Shown here in pieces: positions 9,450 through 20,315 of a stretch of 64,000 nt of DNA (position 1 is the stretch's first letter; each line of letters begins with the position of its first letter). The DNA is taken from positions 372,001-436,000 of the forward strand of contig CAVPNY010000012.1 of the NCBI GenBank assembly GCA_963706905.1. Direction: 5' to 3'. The stretch comes from CAVPNY01 sp963706905 (lineage in GTDB: Bacteria > Chloroflexota > Anaerolineae > Anaerolineales > UBA4823). The notes under the pieces were generated by a model. It was not told the DNA's origin. It saw nothing but the letters and a program-made list of their open reading frames with translations, and searched no databases. A program made the position numbers and the translations under genes.

Positions 9450-11840
9450 CTATGGCAGCGGCGGCGGCTGGATGACCTGTACGTTGCCGACATTTTCGGT
9501 GCGTGTAAAGCGTCCCTGAATCCAGCCTTGACCACTCGAGTTGATCTCCTTCGGTACATTCACTACCCAGAATTCCCGATCCGGACTGACCCCCACCACT
9601 GCCAGGACCGTTCCACCAGAGACAACGCCCAGGCTGGGATAAGCATTCCCCGGGCCGGTACGCACATTGAGCGTGTCCATGGTGATCAGCGAAGGCGCTC
9701 CAGAAGCCGGTGCCGCCGGAGTAATATTGTTCGGCAGTCGCGGGGTGGACAGCACCGGCACACCACTGGTGTTGCTTGCCGAAGTGAATACCTTCGGCAC
9801 CCAGGCAGTCCCATCGCTGGAAAGGGTGGTGGGAACTCGGATCGCCCACCATTCCCGATCCTGGCTCTCCCCAATTACCTCGGCACGGGAACCATTGGGA
9901 GCTACCCCAAAGATGGGGAATTGCAGGGTGGGTCCGCTCCTGATCGTGGCTGGCTCGCGCATGACCACCTGGGGCACATTAGCGGCAGGCGCAGGGAAAT
10001 TTACCGTGGTGGGCAGAAGCGGCGGGGTGATCACCGGCAACGGTTGCCCGGTGGGGTTGGTCAGGTTGACAAAATCCGCTGACACCCAGGCGATGCCAGT
10101 GCCAACCCGGTTCGGGGGTACGCTGACCGCATACCAGGAACCGTTGGGGTTGATGCCCAGAATCTCCCCGGTGTCGCCCTGCATTGCAGTGCCAAGGATC
10201 GGGAACATGGTGCTCGGACCGGTGCGTACATTTACATTAACCCACGCCTCCCCAGTAGGTACATTGGCTCCCGGTGTGGGGAGATCTTCGGTTGGGAAGG
10301 TCTGCGTCAGGTCGGGCGGGAACAATTCATCCTCCAGGGTCCAGACACGTAACTGGTCGTAGCTTACGGTAAAGGGGTTCTCTGTGGCGGCGCGCACGAA
10401 GTAGCCAAACCTGCCCGGATCCAGATATGTGAAGTCAGCTATAGTTTGTAAGAAGATGCCATTCGCATACAAGGATATATTTTCTCCAAATGCCATCAGG
10501 CCCATGACATTGACAGACCCTGCTCCCAGGAGGATGGCATCGCTCGCCGTTGGCTGTACCAGCGTTGTCGTCGTCTCGCCATCCCAGACCGTCAGGCTGT
10601 ACTGGCCGGCGCAGTCGAAGCCGTAGAGGTAGCCTCGATTGGTATCCGGAGCGCGGAAGATGAAGCCAAAACGGTCGTCCGGCTGGCAGGTTGTGGGCAT
10701 GATCTGCGTCGTATCCAGGTAGAAGTTCTCGAGCACCGGCCAGGAGACTTCCCAGCAGGAGAATTGCGGCACGCCGTTGGCGGTCATCACAAACTGCCCG
10801 CCCGTGATCTCAGAGTTGAAGCAGCGGCTGGAGAACGTTTGCCAGTTATTGGCATTATCAAAGTTTTCCACGCCGTCCGGTGGACCCAATACCAATGCTG
10901 GATCGCCCTCGACAACAGGCGCCGGCGTTTCTACCGGAGATTCTCCTGCGTTGACAAAGGACATCGCTGACGTTCCCTCATCCACGAGCAGCACTAGCAT
11001 CCCCTCCTTCTGGGCAACGCCGGTGACGCGCCACAGCAGGCTCGCATACTGATCGGATCTGGATTCTGGCTCGCAAGCTACCAGGGTGGAAATCCCCGGG
11101 TTGATGGTCAACTGCGACCCGTTCAGCACGTAGGTGCCGTTCAGCCGGTTGCAGTCAGCCCTGGCGCTGTAAGTGCCATCGGCGCGGAAGACAATATCGT
11201 ATTTCTCAGGTTCACCCACGCCAACACCGGGCGCCGGTGGCGGCTCCTCCAGGCTTGTCCACTGCCACAGGATATCGACCATATCCTCCTGGGTGATCGG
11301 CGCTAGATTGGTAGCCAGGTCAGGAGCTGCGGTGCGATTGAAGTACATCTCACCCGCCTCATCTGCCATGCCGATCACCAGGTTGCCATACCCGCTGCCA
11401 GCCGTTGCTGCTTTGCCAAGATTGGCCATAAACCGATCGGATAACGAGTCTGGTTCGCATGCCACAAGCGTGGTTGCCCCCAGGGTGATGGTGAGCTGGT
11501 CGCCAGATAGCTCATAGGTGCCACGCGAGGTATTGCAGTCGGCCTGGACGAACAGTGAGCCATCCTCGCTAAAGGCTAGGCTGTACTTCTCCGGGGCTGG
11601 CACCTCGAAAGGCGGGGAGGAGAGCGGCTCTCGCCCGCCTACCCATTGCCAGATCGCCCCTACCAGCTCTTCCTGGCTGATCTCCTCAATGATCACAGGG
11701 GCTTCGGTGGGAAGGGGGGTAGCGACCTTAACCGCCTCGGTCGGCGCGGGGGTCGGCGTGGAACAGGCTCCGAGCAAAAGGCTCAGGCCGACGAGCAGAG
11801 CAACAATACGATACATTATTTTTTTATTTTGGGTAGCCAT
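9450..11840 (-). CDS. Large lipoprotein: two META domains, LamG-like region, three SH3b domains
   Basis: 796 residues. A signal peptide with lipobox LLLGACS (Cys about 26) and a Pro/Thr linker indicates export and lipid anchoring. Two META/HslJ-like domains follow (about 60-175 and 185-300), each with an ADCN segment and a VACEP cysteine. A beta-rich LamG/laminin-like region comes next (about 325-500), then three SH3b repeats (about 525-600, 620-690, 700-790) bearing VNVRTGPS, ATIRSGPT and LNVRTGPG. SH3b units usually bind wall or surface ligands. The combination suggests a cell-surface adhesion or envelope-stress protein; no enzyme motif is visible. Confidence 0.85.
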   Translation of the reverse strand: MATQNKKIMYRIVALLVGLSLLLGACSTPTPAPTEAVKVATPLPTEAPVIIEEISQEELVGAIWQWVGGREPLSSPPFEVPAPEKYSLAFSEDGSLFVQADCNTSRGTYELSGDQLTITLGATTLVACEPDSLSDRFMANLGKAATAGSGYGNLVIGMADEAGEMYFNRTAAPDLATNLAPITQEDMVDILWQWTSLEEPPPAPGVGVGEPEKYDIVFRADGTYSARADCNRLNGTYVLNGSQLTINPGISTLVACEPESRSDQYASLLWRVTGVAQKEGMLVLLVDEGTSAMSFVNAGESPVETPAPVVEGDPALVLGPPDGVENFDNANNWQTFSSRCFNSEITGGQFVMTANGVPQFSCWEVSWPVLENFYLDTTQIMPTTCQPDDRFGFIFRAPDTNRGYLYGFDCAGQYSLTVWDGETTTTLVQPTASDAILLGAGSVNVMGLMAFGENISLYANGIFLQTIADFTYLDPGRFGYFVRAATENPFTVSYDQLRVWTLEDELFPPDLTQTFPTEDLPTPGANVPTGEAWVNVNVRTGPSTMFPILGTAMQGDTGEILGINPNGSWYAVSVPPNRVGTGIAWVSADFVNLTNPTGQPLPVITPPLLPTTVNFPAPAANVPQVVMREPATIRSGPTLQFPIFGVAPNGSRAEVIGESQDREWWAIRVPTTLSSDGTAWVPKVFTSASNTSGVPVLSTPRLPNNITPAAPASGAPSLITMDTLNVRTGPGNAYPSLGVVSGGTVLAVVGVSPDREFWVVNVPKEINSSGQGWIQGRFTRTENVGNVQVIQPPPLP

Positions 11841-11910
11841 GCGTATCTCCTATGGTATTCAGTAATTATGAAGTCTTTTGTCAAACGATCTAGAGACGGA
11901 AAATCACTCT

Positions 11911-12583
11911 TTACTGCAACAGTCCGCTTACACCCTGAATAAAGAACAGCAATCCAAAAACAAGCGAGACAACAATTACAATCGGACGGTTATATCTGGT
12001 TAGCCAGGCTGAGATGGCCTCCAGGATTGACTTGGACTGCCCAGGGATAGTGGCCCGGACAATGATGACCAGCAAGAGCAGAGACGGGGCCAGGAGTATA
12101 AAAAACAAGAAAGCCACTATGCTGGAAGGCTGTCCTAATTGCGCCTCCTCAATCACGCCGATCGCGCTCAACGTGAAAACCCAAAACTTACCGCTGATTA
12201 ACACAAGGCTGGCTCCCATCCCAAATGCCTTAAGGGGGTGTAAGAGTATCCAGCATGACCATCCACTTGGGGGGCGGACCATCCGGGTCATCCTCACTAC
12301 GCCATTGCTTGTATGCCGTGATGAGCAGGAGAATACCCAATACAAGGAGCAATGTGGAAACGACCGAACTTTTACCGCTGGTCTCTCCTGGCTCCGGGGA
12401 TAGAATCAGCCCAAAAATTACTCCTTGCATTAACCGGATGGTCGTCATACCAGCAACCAGGCAAATTGCTTTGGCCAGACCTTGTCTGGGGCTGTTAAGT
12501 AGCAGGATTATCATCATGACCTGCAGTGGTACTACTGCGCTACCGATGATAAACGGCGTTAATTTAATGATTGTCTCTGCCAT
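11911..12583 (-). pseudogene. GAP-family (Sap-like) membrane protein, single-base frameshift
   Basis: The ATG at 12583 opens MAETIIKLTPFIIGSAVVPL, which proceeds through three helices to TLTPP and a stop near 12235. A second frame then continues LKAFGMGASLVLISGKFWVF to 11911 with three more helices. Removing one C from a run of five C (minus strand, about 12236) restores one protein of about 223 residues. The whole resembles the GAP/sulfolipid-addressing (PF11139) family of six-helix membrane proteins, related to LysE exporters. The homopolymer position makes a sequencing error plausible. Confidence 0.7.
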
Positions 12584-12615
12584 TAAATCCTCACATCAGG
12601 AATCGATAGATCCGC

Positions 12616-13398
12616 TCACCGAGCAGTGAGCGACATCAACCCATATAGCGACAGGCCGCCCATGTAAAGTATTCCAGCGAAATTTGGTTCTCCTTCCCGG
12701 TTAGCTTCGGGAATCATGCTCTGGGTAACCAAAGTAATGAGAAAACCGGAAGCCAGGGCAATCAACACCAGCCGTATCTCAAGCGATTGGTTGCGGAGTA
12801 ATCCATAACCGATAACAGCACCTCCAACGATGCATACGATAAACAAATAAGCCAGTATGCTGCGGTTTCTCTTGGACATGCCCTGTTTTTTTGCGGTTGC
12901 GATGGTCACAAATGCCAGCGGTATGGTGCTGATCGAAAGACCCAAAGCCAACAGCAATCCGATACTTAAAGTTAATGTAGATCCAATTCCGATCACCACG
13001 CCATCGATGACCAGGTCCACCAGGATACCGATATAAAGCCCCAGAGAAAGTGGAGCATCCGCCGAGGCAGGATTGGACAACAGCATCCGTGATGATAGAT
13101 ACTCCATGGTTACAAACATTGCGCCACCCAGAAAGAATCCGATCACAATCCCTATGTACGGACCATCGCGAACCGCAGCTGGCATCAGGCTGAATGCCAC
13201 CAGGCCTGTGATAATGCCTGCAGCAAATTGCAACGCGGCACTCACCACACAATGTGGCACATCAAATCTTTCCGCAGCCGGCGCTCCCAGGAAAGTCAGG
13301 AGCGCCGCCACGGACGCAATGACCAAAACCAGAACGAAGTCGTTCACAATCCGCACCAATCCATCAGGGACAACCAATACCGGCGACTTTACATTCAT
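12616..13398 (-). CDS. ZIP-like metal transporter family protein
   Basis: 260 residues from the ATG at 13398; a longer upstream reading exists but would overlap the abgT stop region. About eight helices are visible. Helix 4 carries LVDLVIDGVVIGIGS, which occupies the place of the ZIP signature HNxPEG but lacks the usual histidines, so metal specificity is doubtful. A loop TAKKQGMSKRNR follows. It lies 8 bases after abgT and is likely co-transcribed. A decayed copy of its 3' end is at 9262-9360. Confidence 0.65.
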   Translation of the reverse strand: MNVKSPVLVVPDGLVRIVNDFVLVLVIASVAALLTFLGAPAAERFDVPHCVVSAALQFAAGIITGLVAFSLMPAAVRDGPYIGIVIGFFLGGAMFVTMEYLSSRMLLSNPASADAPLSLGLYIGILVDLVIDGVVIGIGSTLTLSIGLLLALGLSISTIPLAFVTIATAKKQGMSKRNRSILAYLFIVCIVGGAVIGYGLLRNQSLEIRLVLIALASGFLITLVTQSMIPEANREGEPNFAGILYMGGLSLYGLMSLTAR

Positions 13399-13406
13399 CG
13401 CACCTG

Positions 13407-15059
13407 TTACATGCTTACCGGATATCCTGGTCCGAGCGGGATGCCCAGCACAAACCACAGGATAAGAAAGACCAGCCAGACGACCAGAACAATGCCGGCT
13501 ATCGGCAGCATCAGCGCTACCAGCGATCCAACGCCCACTTTCTTTTGATAGCGTTGGGCGAAGACGACGATCACCGGGAAGTACACCATCAACGGCGTAA
13601 GCGTGTTGATCGGCGAGTCGCCAACACGGTAGGCGGCGAACAAGGTCTGCGCCGGCACGCCCAACTGGATGAAGAGTGGTACAAAGATGGGCGCGAAGAT
13701 CGCCCACTTGGCCAGCGAGCCCGGCATGATGAAATCGAGTAACACGATCACCAGGACGAAGCCGATCAACAGTGGGATTGCCGGAATGCCGGCCGCGCCC
13801 AACAAATCAGCCAGCGTGGTGGCGATGACGCTCGGCAGGTTGGAGTAGTTGAAGTAGGCGATGAACTGGCTGATCATCAGCAGCGTGAAGATCAAGACGC
13901 CCAGGCCGGCGAAAGTCTTGACCACCGCGGCGATCACGTCGTTGGGTCCTTTGTACTTACCAACCGCCGAGCCGAAGGCAATGCCGGGTACTAAGAAGCA
14001 GAGCATCACGATAAACAGCAGGCTGTTCATGAAAGGCGTTTGACCGATGATCGAGCCCGTTTCAGGATCGCGCAGCGGCGCGCCCGGCGGCAGGGTGGCG
14101 AGCAGCACGACGCCCAGCACGACCAGGAAGGCCAACCCAGCCCGGCGCAGTCCGCGCGCTTCGAGGGCTGGATCGATTTCGTCGGCAGCGGCGGCCTGCG
14201 CAGGATCGCCTGCTTCCGCCGGGTTATACTTGCCCAGGCGCGGCTCAACCACGCGCACGATGACGAACCCGACGACCACGGTCATCAGGAGGGCTGAGGC
14301 AGCCTGGAAGAAGTAATCGGCCGTGATGGAGATCGGCGCGCCGCCAGTCAAGGCGATGGCTTCGTTGGTGATCTCGAACAGCATGGCATCGGTCGGTGTT
14401 GGGATCAGGTTCGCCATGAAGACCGCGGCGACACCGCCAAAGCCGGCTGCCAGGCCGGCAATCGGGTGCCGCCCGACAGCCAGGAAGGCCGCCGCGCCCA
14501 GCGGGATCAAGATCAGGTAGCCTGCATCCGATGCCACGCTCGCCAGCACGCCGATAAAGACGATGAGGTAGGCAATCAAGGCGCGCGGGGCAACCTTGAC
14601 CAACTTGCGGATCAGGGCAGCCATCAATCCAGCGACTTCAGCCGCGCCCGCACCCATCATGGCGATGAGCGTGACGGCCAGCGCGCCGAAGCCCTGAAAG
14701 TTCGGAACAAAGGATTCGAAAATGAATCGGATGCCCTCGATACTCAGCAGGCTCCTGATCGTGATGGTCTGTTCAACAATTTCGTAGTCTACATCTTTGA
14801 TCCCCACGCCCGACAGGGTGTACTCGCTAACGTCCTCATAAAAATCGGGCGTCACCTCCACCGGGACCGGCACAGCGATCAGTTCGGTGACGCTGACGCC
14901 CATCAACGACAAGAGGGTTGACAGGACGATGACACCGATGATCAGGTAAAAGAACATGAGCACCGGATGGGGCACCTTGTTGCCTACCCGCTCTACGGTG
15001 TTCAGCAGTCTGTCCATGAATGATTGTTTCCCCGGATCGGCTTTAGGGTTTGCGGTCAT
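13407..15059 (-). CDS. abgT: AbgT-family transporter (p-aminobenzoyl-glutamate uptake type)
   Basis: 550 residues with about 11-13 helices and two re-entrant hairpin regions typical of AbgT (PF03806). The C-terminal half contains AAYRVGDSPINTLTPLMVYF, a highly conserved family segment. AbgT of E. coli imports p-aminobenzoyl-glutamate, which is then split by M20 amidohydrolases; other members export sulfonamides. Here the neighbours are M17, M20 and PepT peptidases, which favours a peptide or aminoacyl-glutamate import role (inference). The start is at ATG 15059, behind TTGGAGG, rather than a few codons upstream. Confidence 0.88.
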   Translation of the reverse strand: MTANPKADPGKQSFMDRLLNTVERVGNKVPHPVLMFFYLIIGVIVLSTLLSLMGVSVTELIAVPVPVEVTPDFYEDVSEYTLSGVGIKDVDYEIVEQTITIRSLLSIEGIRFIFESFVPNFQGFGALAVTLIAMMGAGAAEVAGLMAALIRKLVKVAPRALIAYLIVFIGVLASVASDAGYLILIPLGAAAFLAVGRHPIAGLAAGFGGVAAVFMANLIPTPTDAMLFEITNEAIALTGGAPISITADYFFQAASALLMTVVVGFVIVRVVEPRLGKYNPAEAGDPAQAAAADEIDPALEARGLRRAGLAFLVVLGVVLLATLPPGAPLRDPETGSIIGQTPFMNSLLFIVMLCFLVPGIAFGSAVGKYKGPNDVIAAVVKTFAGLGVLIFTLLMISQFIAYFNYSNLPSVIATTLADLLGAAGIPAIPLLIGFVLVIVLLDFIMPGSLAKWAIFAPIFVPLFIQLGVPAQTLFAAYRVGDSPINTLTPLMVYFPVIVVFAQRYQKKVGVGSLVALMLPIAGIVLVVWLVFLILWFVLGIPLGPGYPVSM

Positions 15060-15100
15060 TGCTTCCTCCAATATTTAGTGAAGAATCTGGTAATCAATGA

Positions 15101-16558
15101 TCAGTTATATTCCTTTAGAAACTCGGTCAGCAGGCGCACGCCAACGCCCGTCCCTCCGGATGAATCGTAGGGCTTAGCGGGCTGATCGACCCAGGCTGTG
15201 CCGGCGACATCCAGATGGGCAAAAGGATAATCGCCAACGAAGGCGGCCAGGAAGGTAGCGGCGGTGATCGAGCCGGCCGGGCGACCGGCGAGGTTCTTCA
15301 GGTCGGCGATCTGGCTTTTGACCATTGGATGGTACTCGTCCCACATGGGGAATTGCCAGACACGCTCGCCGCTGATCTCACCGGCGCGGCTAAGTTTGTC
15401 AGCCAGCGCCTGGTCGGTGGCGAACAACCCGGTGGCATGGGAACCCAGGGCGATAATAATCGCCCCGGTAAGCGTGGAAAGCTCTACGATAGCATCCGGC
15501 TTATAGCGCTGGGCGTAAAACAAGGCGTCGGAGAGGATGATGCGGCCCTCAGCGTCGGTGTTGAGCACTTCAATTGTTTTGCCGCTCAAGGTTTTGACGA
15601 TGTCGCCAGGGCGGTAAGCGTTGCTACTGGGCATATTCTCAGCAGCCGAGACCAGCCCGACCAGGTGCAGCGGCAGCTTGAGCTCCGCAGCCACCTGCAT
15701 GGCGCCAAAGACGGCTGCTGCGCCGCCCATGTCCGACTTCATGGTCTCCATCGCTTCTGGCGGTTTGAGCGATAACCCACCGGAATCAAAGGTCAGTCCT
15801 TTACCCACAAGGCAGATGGTGGGCGTGCCCTGTTTGGCCTCCCCAGATTCCATCACAATGAAGCGCGGCTCGTGTTCCGATCCTTTGCCAACAGCAAGGA
15901 TGCCACCGAAGCCCTGCTCGATCAGTTGGGACATATCCAATACGGTGACCTTGAGCCCTAATCGTTGTCCAAGCTTAACCGCTTCTTCTCCCATTTCGGG
16001 CGGGTGCATGGCATATCCGGGCCCGTTGACCAGGTCGCGGGCGAAAGCCACCCCGCGAGCGATCTTCTGCCCATTGGCAATACCCGCCGCGTGCCTTCTC
16101 CGCAGAGATATGGGCAAACACCGTGGCGCGTTCGACTTTCAAGGTCTGCTCTTCAGATAAACCGGTGCGGTAGCGCCAGAAGCGATAGTTGCCAAGCTCG
16201 GCTCCTTCTGCAAATGCCTGAGCAAACTCCTCAGGATCGAGGGGCAGATCACCGTGGACAGCGATCGTAATGGCTTTTATTTGCAGTTTTTGGGCTTCTT
16301 TGATGGCGGTTGCGCCTGCCCGCCGGATAGTCTCGGCGGATGCTTTATCCCCATTGCCCAGCCCAACCAGTAGCAGGCGGCGGGGGCTAACGCACCGCGC
16401 GGGTAGAGCAGCAGCGTCTGGTTGGCCTGGCCGCGATAGTCGTTCGGCTCGAGCAGCTCCGCCACTTCAGCTGGTAGCGGGTCATCCTCGAAGGTGCCGA
16501 GCACCGCCAGGTCGCTCTCCGCCTCCAGAATATTACCGCGTTGAACTTCTATTTCCAT
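15101..16558 (-). pseudogene. pepA: Leucyl aminopeptidase (M17) interrupted by two frameshifts
   Basis: The N-terminal piece (from 16558, behind GGAGG) reads to LLLYPRGALAP. The match then needs one extra base in a C run near 16396 to continue PRRLLLVGLGNGDKASAETI through AVERATVF-like residues, and a second one-base correction near 16095 to reach IANGQKIARGVAFARDLVNG. The C-terminal catalytic domain is intact: GKGLTFDSGGLSLKP and NTDAEGRIILSDAL supply the two-metal site of M17 enzymes. If the shifts are assembly errors, this is a working cytosolic aminopeptidase of about 486 residues. Confidence 0.8.
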
Positions 16559-16585
16559 TGTCATCTCCTCCAGCAGTTCTATATC

Positions 16586-17894
<1,309 letters not shown>

Positions 17895-17905
<11 letters not shown>

Positions 17906-17996
17906 AGGTGCTTTGTCCTCTCTCCAGGTGCGCCACCTCCTCCAGATACAGGCTGGTCGTTTCCAGGCCTTCCTGGAACATCTCCAGTTTTTCCAT
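17895..17996 (-). pseudogene. C-terminal remnant of an M20 dipeptidase gene
   Basis: In one frame this reads MEKLEMFQEGLETTSLYLEE and continues VAHLERG to a stop at 17895. It matches the last residues of the M20 dipeptidase at 18837 (SIEMFHRGIETAIVYLEELA). Only about 30 codons survive and they overlap the pepT start, so an earlier tandem M20 gene seems to have been lost between pepT and the META gene. Confidence 0.7.
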
Positions 17997-18016
17997 TGAT
18001 TTCCATGCCTGTCTCC

Positions 18017-18790
18017 TTATTTCCTCTTGAACAATGCTGCCATTGCGTCATCCTTTGTGCGCAACTCCAGCACATTCCCTTCAATCTGGTAGTTCGCCGC
18101 GCTTTGCAGGGCTGCCAGGTATTGCGCTTCCTGGTCCATGACGCCTGCCGGGTCACTGCACATCTTCATGGTGGACGCCAGGGGGCCAATCGTGATCTGG
18201 TCGCCGTCGACTTTGTACGGCCCGTTGTAATTGTTGCAGCCGGCGTTCCCAGAAATGTTGCCATCCTTGCCAAAACTCGCCGTCAGGGTTGTCCCCTCCA
18301 GTACACCAACGACCGCCTGCTTGCCGTTATTGTAGTTAGTCGCCTCCCAGTTGGTGCCTTCCAAATCCTGGGATTGGGCTTTGTAAACGAACAAAGTGGT
18401 ACCATCCCCCCCGAAGATGGTGAGCTGATCGCCATTAACCGCGAAGGTTTTTGCCTCGCCCAGCGCCTGCATATAAGCGGTCTCCTGATCCATCACTGCC
18501 TGCTCGCACATCATCATCGTCGACGCCATCGGCGAAGAAAAGGTGATGTTACTGCCGGAGAGGGTGTACGTGCCGCTGTACCGGTTGCAGCCTCCCGATC
18601 CTGACACCTTGCCGTCGGCGGTGAATTCAGCTGAGATGCCGGTTCCTTCCATCGGCGGCTTGCCCATCAGCTCTGTGAGCACCCAAACTTTGCCGGTCAC
18701 ATCGCCTCCTTGTTGGGAGCCTGAGGAAGCGCACGCGGCCAGGATCAGCATCCCCACGCTTAAACTAACAACGAGCCATTTCTTGTTCAT
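18017..18790 (-). CDS. Lipoprotein with two META (HslJ-like) domains
   Basis: 257 residues from the ATG at 18790, behind GGAGGAA. The signal peptide ends in a lipobox LILAACAS, so the mature protein is lipid-anchored outside the membrane. Two META domains follow (about 30-140 and 148-255), each with a GCN segment (SGSGGCNRYSGTY and SGNAGCNNYNGPY) and a conserved MMCEQ or KMCSDP cysteine. HslJ-type domains are linked to heat and novobiocin resistance in E. coli, but the molecular role is unknown. It lies between pepT and the M20 gene on the same strand. Confidence 0.85.
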   Translation of the reverse strand: MNKKWLVVSLSVGMLILAACASSGSQQGGDVTGKVWVLTELMGKPPMEGTGISAEFTADGKVSGSGGCNRYSGTYTLSGSNITFSSPMASTMMMCEQAVMDQETAYMQALGEAKTFAVNGDQLTIFGGDGTTLFVYKAQSQDLEGTNWEATNYNNGKQAVVGVLEGTTLTASFGKDGNISGNAGCNNYNGPYKVDGDQITIGPLASTMKMCSDPAGVMDQEAQYLAALQSAANYQIEGNVLELRTKDDAMAALFKRK

Positions 18791-18836
18791 CAGATTCCTC
18801 CTTTCAATCACAGAACGGTTTAAGTGCTTCCCCACA

Positions 18837-20223
18837 TTATTTTTGTATTTGTGCCAGCTCCTCAAGGTACACAATCGCAGTTTCGATGCCGCGATGGAAC
18901 ATCTCGATGCTGTAGTGTTCGTTAGGCGAGTGCAAGCCATCGCTATCCAACCCGTAACCCATCATGACGACTGGAATTTTCAACAAGTTCGCAATGTCAG
19001 CCACAACCGGGATGCTGCCGCCGCCACGCGTGAAGACCGGCGTGTGCCCCCAACCCTTTTCGTAGGCGCGGGAAGCCGCCTGCATCTCTGGCAAATCGAA
19101 CGGGATCAGGGCGGGCATCCCGGTCGTAAGCAATCTGACACTGACTTTCACCGTCTCCGGTGTGATGGATTCAATATATTCCTTCACCAGCGCATAGATC
19201 TTCTCTGGATGCTGGTTGCCGACCAGGCGTGAGCTGAGCTTCGCACCAGCCTTTTGGGGGATAATTGTCTTGGGTCCCGGACCAGCCCACCCGCTCCACA
19301 TGCCGTTAATGTCGAGCGTTGGGCGGGCAGAGATGCGCTCGCGGATGGTGTAATTTGCATCGCCCCAGGTTGCCGGGACGCCTGTTGTCGCTTTGTACTG
19401 CTCCTCGCTCAGCGCGGTTTTGGCGATCATTTCGCGCTCCGCTTCGGTCAGCGAGACGACATCGTCATAGAAACCCGGTACGGCGATGGTGTGATCGGGA
19501 TTGTAGAGCTTGCCGAGGATTTCGACCAATGCCAGGGCGGGATTGTGCGCCGCTCCGCCCCATAGCCCGCTGTGCAGGTCTTCCTTGGGTCCCTCGACTT
19601 CAATCTCCATGTAGGTCATGCCGCGCAGGCTGTGCGTGATGGCCGGCTCTTCAACGGTGCGCATGGAGGTGTCGCTGATCACGCAGACATCGGCTTTAAG
19701 CAAGTCCAGGTGCTCCTTGATGAAAGGGCGTCAGGTTAGGCGATGAGATTTCTTCCTCGCCCTCCAACAGGATTTTTATGTTGACCGGCGCGCCGCCGGT
19801 TTCCAAATAGGACTCCAGGGCTTTGACATGGATAAATAATTGCCCCTTGGCATCGGTGGCGCCGCGGGCGTAGATCTTGCCGTCCTTTTCGACGGGCTCA
19901 AAGGGCGGCGTATCCCAGCCATCTTCCATGGCAGCCGGCACCACGTCATAATGGCCGTACACTAACCCAGTTGGCTTGTCTGGCCCGGCACCTAACCACT
20001 CGGCATAGACGACGGGGTGGCCGGCTGTGGGCATGACTTCGGCTTTGTCAAGGCCTAAGGCGCGCAGGTGCGCCGCCAGCCATTGGGCGGCGTGTTGGAT
20101 GTCGCCAGCATGAGCGGGATCGCCGCTCAGGCTGGGAAAGCGCAGGAGCTCATGCAGCTCATGGCGAAACCGTTCCGCATGGGAACGAGAATACTTACGG
20201 GCCTGGTCGCTAGAATGGGACAT
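18837..20223 (-). pseudogene. M20 family dipeptidase, single-base frameshift
   Basis: The N-terminal piece from 20223 (AAGGAGG box) carries VYGHYDVVPA (His, Asp), GATDAKGQ and LEGEEEISSPNL (catalytic Glu). The frame is lost at LTPF near 19727; deleting one T from a TTT restores FIKEHLDLLKADVCVISDTS and the rest to 18837. The second part holds the lid domain (EDLHSGLWGG, also typical of CNDP/DUG1-like dipeptidases) and the terminal metal ligand in LHSPNEHY. The full protein would be about 461 residues, hydrolysing dipeptides or acylated amino acids. Confidence 0.82.
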
Positions 20224-20315
20224 AGGAATTCAACCTCCTTGTTGAACCAACAGGATGGACAGGATTTATAGGATTTAAAAGGTCATTTTGCGTACCTATC
20301 GTAAACGCCTAACTC

